A stretch of 16,522 nt of DNA from JAAYYF01 sp040255585 (lineage in GTDB: Bacteria > Deinococcota > Deinococci > Deinococcales > Trueperaceae): contig JBDZVI010000067.1 of the NCBI GenBank assembly GCA_040255585.1, forward strand, positions 1-16,522, given 5' to 3'. The notes beneath the pieces were generated by a model. The model ran no database searches. It saw nothing but the letters and a program-made list of their open reading frames with translations, and was not told the origin of the DNA. Numbering within the stretch: the first letter of the stretch is position 1; every line of letters starts with the position of its first letter. This document shows, piece after piece, positions 7,067 to 13,398 of this stretch. Both the position numbers and the translations under genes were made by a program.

Positions 7067-7813
7067 TTAGCTGGCCGTGGGCTCACGGCGGCGGGCCTGC
7101 TCCTCCAACAGCCGCTGGCGGCCGACGGCCTCCAGCAGGCGGTGGCTCCCGCTGATGATGTGCTCGACTATGAGGCGCTCGCACCGGTCGGCGTCCCCGG
7201 ACTTTAGGCCTGCGATGATCGCCACGTGGCGCTCGGCGAGGTTGCCGATGACGTCGTAGTAGGAGGCGGCGCTGTAGACGGCCATGGTGATCTGCGCGCT
7301 CATGCGCTTCCAGGCCTCGAAGGCGCGCCCGTGGCCGGAGACCTCCATGAGGATGCCGTGGAACTTCGCGTCCACCCGCGCGCCCGCGTAGCGGTCGCCC
7401 CGCTCTTCCACGACCGCCATCTCATCGATGACGTCCTCCAGCCGCGCGATGTCGGTGCGCCTCGCGGACTGGGCGACGAGCCTGATGGCGAGGGACTCGA
7501 GGGCGGAGCGCAGGCCGAAGATCTCCTCGATGTCCTGCGGCGTGAAGCTGACCGTGAACGCGCCCCGGTGCGGGTAGACGCTCACCAGGCCCGCCGACTC
7601 CAACTGGCGGATGGCGTCGCGCACCGAGATGCGGCTCACGCCGATGGTGTCGGCGATCGGCTGCTCCGCCAGATGGCAGCCAGGGCCAAGTCGCCCCTGG
7701 ACGATGGCCTGGAAGAGCGTGTTGTGGGCATGCTCGCTCTGGGAGGTGCCCGCCACCTTCCCCGTAACGGCGAGGGCGGCGCGCCAGTCGGGCGGCGAGA
7801 GCTTCGTGATCAC
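7067..7813 (-). CDS. GntR family transcriptional regulator, FadR/FCD subfamily
   Basis: The 248-residue regulator has an N-terminal winged helix (about 25-88; AEQPIADTIGVSRISVRDAIRQLESAGLVSVYPHRG is split across 49-84) and a C-terminal all-helical FCD ligand domain (about 95-225). Likely metal/ligand residues of the FCD pocket are D148, H152, H196 and H218. Such proteins often repress sugar-acid and carbohydrate operons and release DNA on binding a pathway metabolite. The start is taken as GTG 7813, whose bases overlap the stop codon of the permease gene (GTGA). No ATG lies near the expected N-terminus. It sits inside the operon it probably controls. The best operator candidate is the repeat cluster at 13313-13339. 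Confidence 0.88.
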   Translation of the reverse strand: MITKLSPPDWRAALAVTGKVAGTSQSEHAHNTLFQAIVQGRLGPGCHLAEQPIADTIGVSRISVRDAIRQLESAGLVSVYPHRGAFTVSFTPQDIEEIFGLRSALESLAIRLVAQSARRTDIARLEDVIDEMAVVEERGDRYAGARVDAKFHGILMEVSGHGRAFEAWKRMSAQITMAVYSAASYYDVIGNLAERHVAIIAGLKSGDADRCERLIVEHIISGSHRLLEAVGRQRLLEEQARRREPTAS

Positions 7814-8655
7814 CCCTTCACCGCCCCGGCCGTGAGCCCGGCCACCAGGTAGCGCTGCAGGAACACGAACATGACGATCACGGGCACTGTAGTGACGACG
7901 GCGCCGGCCATGAGCAGGTTCCAGTCGGTGCTGTACTGCCCGATGAACGCCTGCAGGCCGATCGGCAACGTCCGCAGGTCCGGCGAGCTTATGAACGTCG
8001 TGGCGAAGAGGAACTCGTTCCAGGCGAGGATGAAGCTGTAGATGACGGTGGCGGCGATGCCGGGGCCGGCCAGCGGGAGGACCACCCTGAGCTGAGCACC
8101 GAGGCGGGTCGCGCCGTCGATCATGGCGGACTCCTCGAGCTCGAAGGGGATGGAGCGGAAGTAGCCCGTCAGCATCCAGATGCTGAACGGCAGCGAGAAG
8201 CTCGTGTACGCGATGACGAGCGCCAGGTGAGTGTCGAGGATGCGCAGCTCGCGCAGCACCGTGTAGAACGGCGGCACGAGGAGCACCAGGGGGAAGAGCT
8301 GGCTGAGGAGCACGCCAAGGAGCAGGTAGTTGCCGCCCTTGAGCTTGTAGCGCGCGAACCCGATGGCCGCGAAGACGGACAGGGCGACAGACGCGCCGGT
8401 GGCTATGGTCGCCACGAGCGTGCTGTTCCAGAAGTACCGGCCGAACTGGCCGGCCGTCCAGATGCGCGTGTAGGCCTCCCAGTAGACGCCCGAGCGCGGG
8501 AAGACCTGCACCGGGCTCGTGAAGAGCTCCGATGGCAGTTTCAACGACGTCAGGATCATCCACAGGAACGGGATGGCAAAGACGAAGCAGACGAAGAAGG
8601 CGACCAGCATGGCCGGTAGCTGCCTCGTGCGGCGGCGCAGCCTGGCGGATGCCAC
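7810..8655 (-). CDS. ABC transporter permease, CUT1/MalG type
   Basis: The 281-residue inner-membrane protein has six predicted membrane spans. The first is at about residues 13-35, and the others fall in the hydrophobic stretches around 75-100, 108-133, 143-165, 200-220 and 250-270. The cytoplasmic EAA loop that contacts the ATPase is at 174-200 (EESAMIDGATRLGAQLRVVLP...). The preference for a MalG/LacG-like second permease is based on length, the short N-terminus and the residues ending TAGAVKG. It starts with GTG (8655), one base after the stop codon of the first permease, and its own stop overlaps the regulator's GTG start. It would form the transporter channel with the preceding permease. 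Confidence 0.93.
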   Translation of the reverse strand: MASARLRRRTRQLPAMLVAFFVCFVFAIPFLWMILTSLKLPSELFTSPVQVFPRSGVYWEAYTRIWTAGQFGRYFWNSTLVATIATGASVALSVFAAIGFARYKLKGGNYLLLGVLLSQLFPLVLLVPPFYTVLRELRILDTHLALVIAYTSFSLPFSIWMLTGYFRSIPFELEESAMIDGATRLGAQLRVVLPLAGPGIAATVIYSFILAWNEFLFATTFISSPDLRTLPIGLQAFIGQYSTDWNLLMAGAVVTTVPVIVMFVFLQRYLVAGLTAGAVKG

Positions 8656-8656
8656 G

Positions 8657-9604
8657 TCAGAACTCCATCTGCGACTTCACGTACTGGCGCCCGAAGACGA
8701 CCACGAAGACGAGGAGCACGAAGAAGGTCAGGACGCCGGCCGCGGTGGCGCTACCCATGTCGAAGTTCCGGAAGGCGAGCTTGTAGGTGAGGATGGTCAG
8801 TGTCTCGGTGGCGCGCAGCGGACCGCCCTCCGTCATGAGCCAGATGGAGTTGAAGTTGTTGTAGGAGTAGATGGTCGTGAGGGTAGCCGCGATGACGATG
8901 GTGGGCTTCAGGAACGGGAAGGTGACGTAGCGGAAGCGCTGCCAGACGTTGGCGCCGTCGACGCTCGCCGAGTCCGTCAGCTCGGCCGGGATGGCCTGCA
9001 GCCCCGCCAGGAGCATGATGAGGACGAACGGCGTGCCCTTCCAGATGCTCTCGATGAGCACGGCGCCCATGGCCGTACCCGTGTTCCCGAGCCACGCGAC
9101 CCCCTTCTCGATCAGGCCGAGGCGCACGAGGAGGGAGTTGATGACGCCGAACTGGCCATCGTACATCCACTTCCAGGTCAGCACGGCCACCACCGAGGGG
9201 ATGACCCAAGGGATGAGCATCACGCTGCGCGCGATGCCCCTGCCCGGGAAAGCGGAGTTGAGCAATAGGGCGATGAGCAGGCCGAGCACGAGCTGCCCGA
9301 CGAGGTTCACCGAGGTCCATACGAAGGTCTGCCAGATAGCGTTTGAGAAATAGGGCGACTTGAGCACCGTCGCGTAGTTCTCGAGCCCCACGAACGGCTG
9401 GCCGAGCTGGGGCCTGATCAGGATGATCTTGTGCAGGCTCATGATGAACGCGCGCACGAGCGGGTAGCCGATCACCCCGACGAGGGCGAGCATGGCCGGC
9501 AGCACGAGCACGTAACCCGGCCAGTTGCGGTGCAGCCTGCCAGTGCGGCGGTTGGTGGCGCCCTGGGGCGCCACCAACCCTTTCCGCTCGTCACGCTTCA
9601 GCAC
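8657..9604 (-). CDS. ABC transporter permease, CUT1/MalF type
   Basis: The 315-residue membrane protein has a hydrophilic N-terminus of about 30 residues, then six membrane spans beginning at PGYVLVLPAMLALVGVIGY (29-47). Its EAA loop lies near 207-236 (AELTDSASVDGANVWQRFRYVTFP...), slightly degenerate in the first residues. The TEGGPLRATETLT segment is typical of MalF/UgpA-like subunits. No ATG is available upstream of the first span. GTG at 9604, 8 nt after the binding-protein stop, is the best start, with GAGG about 11 nt upstream. A perfect 13-bp hairpin (9550-9579) lies within the first 20 codons. It partners the next permease in a CUT1 importer for oligosaccharides or polyols; no ATP-binding subunit is encoded here. 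Confidence 0.9.
   Translation of the reverse strand: MLKRDERKGLVAPQGATNRRTGRLHRNWPGYVLVLPAMLALVGVIGYPLVRAFIMSLHKIILIRPQLGQPFVGLENYATVLKSPYFSNAIWQTFVWTSVNLVGQLVLGLLIALLLNSAFPGRGIARSVMLIPWVIPSVVAVLTWKWMYDGQFGVINSLLVRLGLIEKGVAWLGNTGTAMGAVLIESIWKGTPFVLIMLLAGLQAIPAELTDSASVDGANVWQRFRYVTFPFLKPTIVIAATLTTIYSYNNFNSIWLMTEGGPLRATETLTILTYKLAFRNFDMGSATAAGVLTFFVLLVFVVVFGRQYVKSQMEF
9550..9579 (-). promoter_or_regulatory. perfect 13-bp RNA hairpin at the binding protein-permease junction
   Basis: GGTTGGTGGCGCC (9550-9562) is the exact reverse complement of GGCGCCACCAACC (9567-9579), separated by a 4-nt loop. The stem sits 33 nt beyond the end of the binding-protein gene and overlaps codons 9-19 of the first permease. 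There is no T-tract, so it is not a standard intrinsic terminator. Such stems at this junction are known in other sugar transporters to protect the upstream message and give more binding protein than permease. That role is inferred here. Confidence 0.7.
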
Positions 9605-9612
9605 GCGCTCTT

Positions 9613-10842
9613 CTACCTCAGCACGTCCAGGGCGCACATCTCGGCGTTGGCCATCTCGCTCGTCACGTCCGCGCCCTCGAGGATGACGCGCACGAACGCC
9701 GGCTGCAGGCAGTCGTAGTCGACGGTCGTCCAGAGCGGGACGGTCGGGCGGGCCTTGGCGAACTCGAGGCTCGCGGTGAGGACCTGCATGCGCGGGTCGG
9801 CCTTGACGATCTCCTGCGCCTCGGCGGCGCCTCGGCGGGCGGCGACGCGGTTGTAGCCGTCCATCAGCGGGAAGACGGCCGGGCCGGTGATGTACTCGAG
9901 CCAGCGCCAGGCGGCGTCCTCGACCTTGGTGTTGGCGTTCATGACCCAGTTGGCGCCGCCTACCAGGCTGGCACGCTGGCCGTTGGACGGAAGCGGTGCG
10001 ACGCCCCACTCGAACGGCGGGTTCATGCCGTCGACCATCGCGATGCCCCAGTCGCCGACCTCGTACATGGCGATGACCTCGTTGGAGAAGGCGGCGGCCA
10101 GCTCGGCCCAGCCCTTCCACGTCTTGGCCGCCTCCGGCACGTAGCGCGGGTTCGCGACGATGTCGAGGAAGAAGCGCGTCGCCTCGAGGCCGGCCTCGGA
10201 GTTGAACAGCGGCGCGGTGCCGTCGTCGCTAAGGAGCTGCCCGCCGGCCTGCCAGAACCAGGGGTACCACTCGAACGTGCCGCCCCAGGCGCCCTCGAGG
10301 CCGAAGCCGTACATCTCGCCGTTGGAGAGCGTGTCGACGGCCGTCCGGAAGTCGTCCCACGTCCAATCGTCGTCCGGCAGCGGCAGGCCGGCCTCCTCGA
10401 AGGCGGTCTTGTTGTAGAACATGCCGAGCGCGTTCGTGTAGAAGGGCACGCCGTAGATGCCGCCCTCGTAGCGCAGGGTGTCGAGCGGGCCCGGGAAGTA
10501 CTCGTCTTCCTTGCCGGCCAGGTGGCCGCTCAGGTCCTTGACGATGCCCATGGCGGCGAACTCGGGCGACCAGGCGATATCGGCCATGAGAACGTCAGGT
10601 CCGCCGCCGCCTTGAGCAGCGACCATGAACGGGTCGCGGTAGGCGGCCGAGGTCGACGCCGTCGGGACGAGGACGATCTCGATGTCGGGGTTCTGCGCCA
10701 TGAAATCCGCCGCGGCCTTGGCGATGGGCGAGTCGTTGCCGCCGAAGGATTCGTAGATCCAGACGGTGACGCGCGTCTGGGCGTTGGCGACGGCCAACGC
10801 CATGAGCGCGAGCGCTACGAGCAGTAACCGAGTCTTCTTCAT
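9613..10842 (-). CDS. extracellular solute-binding protein of the CUT1 ABC transporter
   Basis: The 409-residue protein is a family 1 (MalE-like) sugar-binding protein. A classical signal peptide covers residues 1-21 (MKKTR charged start, hydrophobic core, cleavage after ANA before QT). No lipobox cysteine is present, so it is exported rather than lipid-anchored. The mature part opens with VTVWIYESFGGNDSPIAKAAADF, typical of the family, and later shows the hinge-region segments GGIYGVPFYTNALGMFYNK and WGVAPLP. GGGAG lies 9 nt before the ATG. The gene is 79 nt downstream of the GH31 gene and immediately upstream of the permeases. The ligand is presumably the alpha-glycoside the GH31 enzyme hydrolyses. 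Confidence 0.93.
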   Translation of the reverse strand: MKKTRLLLVALALMALAVANAQTRVTVWIYESFGGNDSPIAKAAADFMAQNPDIEIVLVPTASTSAAYRDPFMVAAQGGGGPDVLMADIAWSPEFAAMGIVKDLSGHLAGKEDEYFPGPLDTLRYEGGIYGVPFYTNALGMFYNKTAFEEAGLPLPDDDWTWDDFRTAVDTLSNGEMYGFGLEGAWGGTFEWYPWFWQAGGQLLSDDGTAPLFNSEAGLEATRFFLDIVANPRYVPEAAKTWKGWAELAAAFSNEVIAMYEVGDWGIAMVDGMNPPFEWGVAPLPSNGQRASLVGGANWVMNANTKVEDAAWRWLEYITGPAVFPLMDGYNRVAARRGAAEAQEIVKADPRMQVLTASLEFAKARPTVPLWTTVDYDCLQPAFVRVILEGADVTSEMANAEMCALDVLR

Positions 10843-10921
10843 CTGTTGAGTCTCCCGTCCTTGGAGGTCTCCGGCGACCAGGTGGCCTGGGCCGGGCTGG
10901 GGCTCTAGTGCCTGAGCTGCT

Positions 10922-13216
10922 TCACTCCTCCTTCGCGTCGTCTGACCGGCCGTTGGTCGCGTCTAGCCGGATGCTGGTGGCGTGATCGGTCTGCACGGAT
11001 CCTACGGCGGTCGGCGGGTCGCCGACCGCGTTCCTGGTCCCGGGAGCGTGGGCCTCCATGGCGAGGCCGACGCCGTCCATCAGGTGGACGGACACGCGGC
11101 GGCGGAGGGGCGAGCTCGTGACGTCCAGCCGGCGCGCCGCGTCGTCCCACCGCAGCTCCGTGCCGTCGGTGAGGCGGAAGGCCGCGTCCTTCCCAGGGTA
11201 GACGAGCACGTCGAGGTCGGGCCACGCGGCGAGCGGGTCGTCGCCCTCGCAGTCAAGGGTCCGCGGCGAGTCGGCGAGGAGCGGCACCACCGAGCCCGCC
11301 CTGGCGAACACGGGGATGCGCTCGAGCGGCACGTCCACGACGACCGTCTGGCCGCCCACGAAGCGGCGGCCCGTCCAGAGCTCGAACCAGTCCTCGCCGC
11401 GCGGCAGCCAGACGCCCTTGCGCTTGTTGAAGCCGACGTAGACGGGCGCCACGAGGAGCGACTCACCGAACAGGTACTGGTGCTCCTGCGTGTCGCCCCA
11501 CACGTCGTCACCAGGGAACGCGAAGGCCACCGGGCGCATGATCGGAACACCGCGCTCGCTCGCGTCGCGCGCGGCGGCGTAGAGGTAGGGGAACAGGTCG
11601 GTGTGGAGTTGCGCGTATGCGCGATAGATAGCCAGGGTCCTCGGCTCGAAGCGCCAGGGCTCGCGCTTGCCCATGCCGTGGATCTGCATGATGGGCGAGA
11701 ACGCCCCGAACTGTGCCCACCGTACGAACACCTCGTCTGTCGGCACCCCGAAGTAGCCGCCGATGTCGCTCGCCCAGTATGGGAAGCCGGAGGCCCCAGC
11801 GTTCTGGCCCGCCCGGATGACGCTCTCCAGGCCGGTGGCGGGTCCGAAATCGGACGACTGGTCGCCCGCCCAGATGGCCGAGATGCCCTGCGAGCCGTGC
11901 CAAGCGGAGCGGGCGAGGAGCACACCGTTCGTACGCGACTGCATGGCCTCGTACGTGACGGCGTTGTAGAGGCGCGGGAAGACGTTGTGCATCTGCGCGC
12001 CCGTGCTGCCGTCGAAGAACACGGCGTCCTCCGGCACCTGCTCGCCGAAGTCGGTCTTGAAGCCGTCGACCCCCAGTTCGACGAGCGCGCGCACGTTCTC
12101 CTGCCACCAGGCCACGGCGGCGGGGTTCGTGAAGTCGACGCAGCTCCCCACGAAGTCGGGGCTGTTGCCGAGGCGGTGGACGTACGTATCGCCGCGCGCG
12201 TTCTTGATGAGGTAGCCCTTGGCGGCCGCGGCCGCGTGGACCTCGGCCGTGTCGTCGTTCAGGACGAGCCACGGCGAGAGCCACAGGACCAGGCGCATGC
12301 CTGACTCGCGGACCTCGCGCACCATGGCAGCCGCGTCCGGGTACTTGACTCTGTCGAAGACGAACGTGTGCTCTGCGGTCTCCCACTTGGCGTCTATGAG
12401 CTTGACGCTGTTAGCCAGGTCGTGCCGGCGCGACTCGCGCACGTCCTCCAGGACCGTGGACTGGTCCTCGAGCGTCCAGTCGCGGGACTTCCATGGGCCG
12501 AACACCCAGGCGGGCGGCAGGGCCGGCCGGCCGGCCTCGGACGTGTAGGCGGCGAGGACCTCCGCCGGTGTGCCCCGGTAGAACCGCAAGCGCAGCGAGG
12601 GGTTCGCAACGCGCAGCGAGGCGGTGGCCGGCGAGTCGGGGACGGCCATGCGCGCATCGAGGCGCGCGTCGGTCACGACGTGGACGCCGTAGCCGCGGCT
12701 CGACACGAAGAACGGGACGGGCTTGTACGCCAGGTTGCCGGAGGCGCCGTTCACGACCTCTACCCGCACCTCGCGGCCGCGCTTGTCGATGCTGTCGAAA
12801 CGCTCGCCGAAGCCGAGGTAGTGCTCCCCCGGCACCGATGCGAGGTCGACGGCGCACCAGGCGGCGCCTGGGACGCTAAGCCCGAGTTCCAGTGTCGCCC
12901 CGGCCCTTCCGGGCTCGAGCGCGCGCACCTCGAGCGTGCCGACCAGGTCTGCCGTGAACGGCACGTGCCAGACCCCGACGAGCGCCGCCGATCCCGGGTC
13001 GGCGAGGGCTCTCGGGTCGGCGAGGCCGCTGGACCTGGCGGGCGCGCCGAGGCCGGCGAGGGCGTTCAGCTCCGCCAACTCGTCTCGCTCGTCGAGCCGG
13101 ACGGAGTACCAGCGTCCGGCGCGGTCGCGGCACGACACTGACACGAGCGCCCAAGGGCGCACCTCGGGCCCGTGCGCCCCGCCCGGCTCGGACAGGTCAG
13201 CGGCTATCGCCGTCAT
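10922..13216 (-). CDS. GH31 family alpha-glycosidase (YicI/alpha-xylosidase-like clade)
   Basis: The 764-residue enzyme is a retaining glycoside hydrolase of family 31. Domains in order are an N-terminal beta-sandwich (about 1-225), a catalytic barrel (about 235-550) and C-terminal beta domains (about 555-720). The nucleophile is D389 in DGFKTDFGE, the YicI-type variant of the GH31 signature, followed by FFDGSTGAQMHN. The acid/base is probably D452 in IWAGDQSSDF, followed by FPYWASDIGGY and QIHGM (H513). No signal peptide is present, so it acts on imported substrate. ATG 13216 is preferred over an in-frame TTG at 13270, because GGAAG lies 7 nt upstream and the extension has no family features. 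It heads the operon. Alpha-xylosidase, alpha-glucosidase or alpha-galactosidase activity are all possible. Confidence 0.88.
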   Translation of the reverse strand: MTAIAADLSEPGGAHGPEVRPWALVSVSCRDRAGRWYSVRLDERDELAELNALAGLGAPARSSGLADPRALADPGSAALVGVWHVPFTADLVGTLEVRALEPGRAGATLELGLSVPGAAWCAVDLASVPGEHYLGFGERFDSIDKRGREVRVEVVNGASGNLAYKPVPFFVSSRGYGVHVVTDARLDARMAVPDSPATASLRVANPSLRLRFYRGTPAEVLAAYTSEAGRPALPPAWVFGPWKSRDWTLEDQSTVLEDVRESRRHDLANSVKLIDAKWETAEHTFVFDRVKYPDAAAMVREVRESGMRLVLWLSPWLVLNDDTAEVHAAAAAKGYLIKNARGDTYVHRLGNSPDFVGSCVDFTNPAAVAWWQENVRALVELGVDGFKTDFGEQVPEDAVFFDGSTGAQMHNVFPRLYNAVTYEAMQSRTNGVLLARSAWHGSQGISAIWAGDQSSDFGPATGLESVIRAGQNAGASGFPYWASDIGGYFGVPTDEVFVRWAQFGAFSPIMQIHGMGKREPWRFEPRTLAIYRAYAQLHTDLFPYLYAAARDASERGVPIMRPVAFAFPGDDVWGDTQEHQYLFGESLLVAPVYVGFNKRKGVWLPRGEDWFELWTGRRFVGGQTVVVDVPLERIPVFARAGSVVPLLADSPRTLDCEGDDPLAAWPDLDVLVYPGKDAAFRLTDGTELRWDDAARRLDVTSSPLRRRVSVHLMDGVGLAMEAHAPGTRNAVGDPPTAVGSVQTDHATSIRLDATNGRSDDAKEE

Positions 13217-13256
13217 CGGCGTCTTCCGGCAGTCACTCGCATGGCGTCCCTCGCAT
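13213..13256 (-). other. two short overlapping leader reading frames before the GH31 gene
   Basis: In the GH31 leader, ATG 13256 opens a 7-codon frame (MRGTPCE, stop 13233-13235). ATG 13242 opens a 9-codon frame (MRVTAGRRR) whose TGA overlaps the GH31 start as ATGA. The second has GAGGGA about 5 nt upstream. Both begin within copies of a 9-bp direct repeat, CTCGCATGG on the plus strand at 13236-13244 and 13250-13258. They could couple or modulate GH31 translation, but short frames of this size occur by chance. Confidence 0.25.
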
Positions 13257-13310
13257 GGTCCTTCACTCAAGCGCCGCTATCATTGCGTCCCCGACGCGCT
13301 TATCGATAGG

Positions 13311-13339
13311 TTGTATACAGCGTCTACAGCGTATATAGT
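13311..13339 (+). promoter_or_regulatory. candidate divergent promoter of the aldehyde dehydrogenase gene
   Basis: On the plus strand TTGTAT (13311-13316) and TATAGT (13334-13339, one mismatch to TATAAT) are 17 nt apart. Transcription would start near 13346, about 53 nt before the aldehyde dehydrogenase ATG. The -35 is poor, so an activator or a different start is possible. The element lies within the same 30 bp as the opposing operon promoter, so one bound regulator could affect both. Confidence 0.5.
13313..13339. repeat. three tandem 9-bp repeats, candidate GntR-family operator
   Basis: GTATACAGC (13313-13321), GTCTACAGC (13322-13330) and GTATATAGT (13331-13339) are head-to-tail 9-bp repeats that differ at only a few bases. 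The first lies within the palindrome TGTATACA (13312-13319). Palindromes with a GTATAC core are known operator centres for several FadR-subfamily GntR regulators, and such a regulator is encoded in the operon. The array covers the -10 of both divergent promoters and the predicted operon start site. Binding by the regulator at 7067-7813 is inferred. Confidence 0.5.
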
Positions 13340-13356
13340 CACCCTCGAGTTGTCAA
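13328..13356 (-). promoter_or_regulatory. sigma70-type promoter of the catabolic operon (GH31 onward)
   Basis: On the minus strand TTGACA (13356-13351, perfect -35) is followed after exactly 17 nt by TACGCT (13333-13328, with the conserved TA...T). Transcription would begin near 13321, leaving a leader of about 105 nt before the GH31 ATG. It is the only strong promoter-like sequence upstream of the long minus-strand gene run and overlaps the tandem repeats at 13313-13339, so repression by a bound protein is easy to picture. Confidence 0.65.
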
Positions 13357-13398
13357 CTTCACCGCGCCACCAGTAGCGCCCGCAGGAAGGGCACGCAC

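Noticed and set aside
10843..10921. Possible separate promoter or terminator between the GH31 and binding-protein genes
   Set aside because: The 79-nt gap has only 4-bp inverted repeats and no convincing -35/-10 pair. It is best treated as an intra-operon spacer with the binding-protein ribosome binding site.
10982..12304. Long plus-strand open frame (440 codons) opposite the GH31 gene
   Set aside because: The opposite strand encodes the catalytic GH31 barrel with intact motifs, and this frame has no family features.
10922..13216. Sulfoquinovosidase reading of the GH31 enzyme, making the cluster a sulfosugar pathway
   Set aside because: The linked isomerase, PfkB kinase, aldolase and aldehyde dehydrogenase made this attractive. 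However, the region before the nucleophile (VKLIDAKWETAEHTF) lacks the sulfonate-binding Arg/Trp pattern I recall for YihQ-type enzymes, and the nucleophile segment is FKTDFGE, the YicI type. It would be reopened if a profile search placed it in the sulfoquinovosidase clade.
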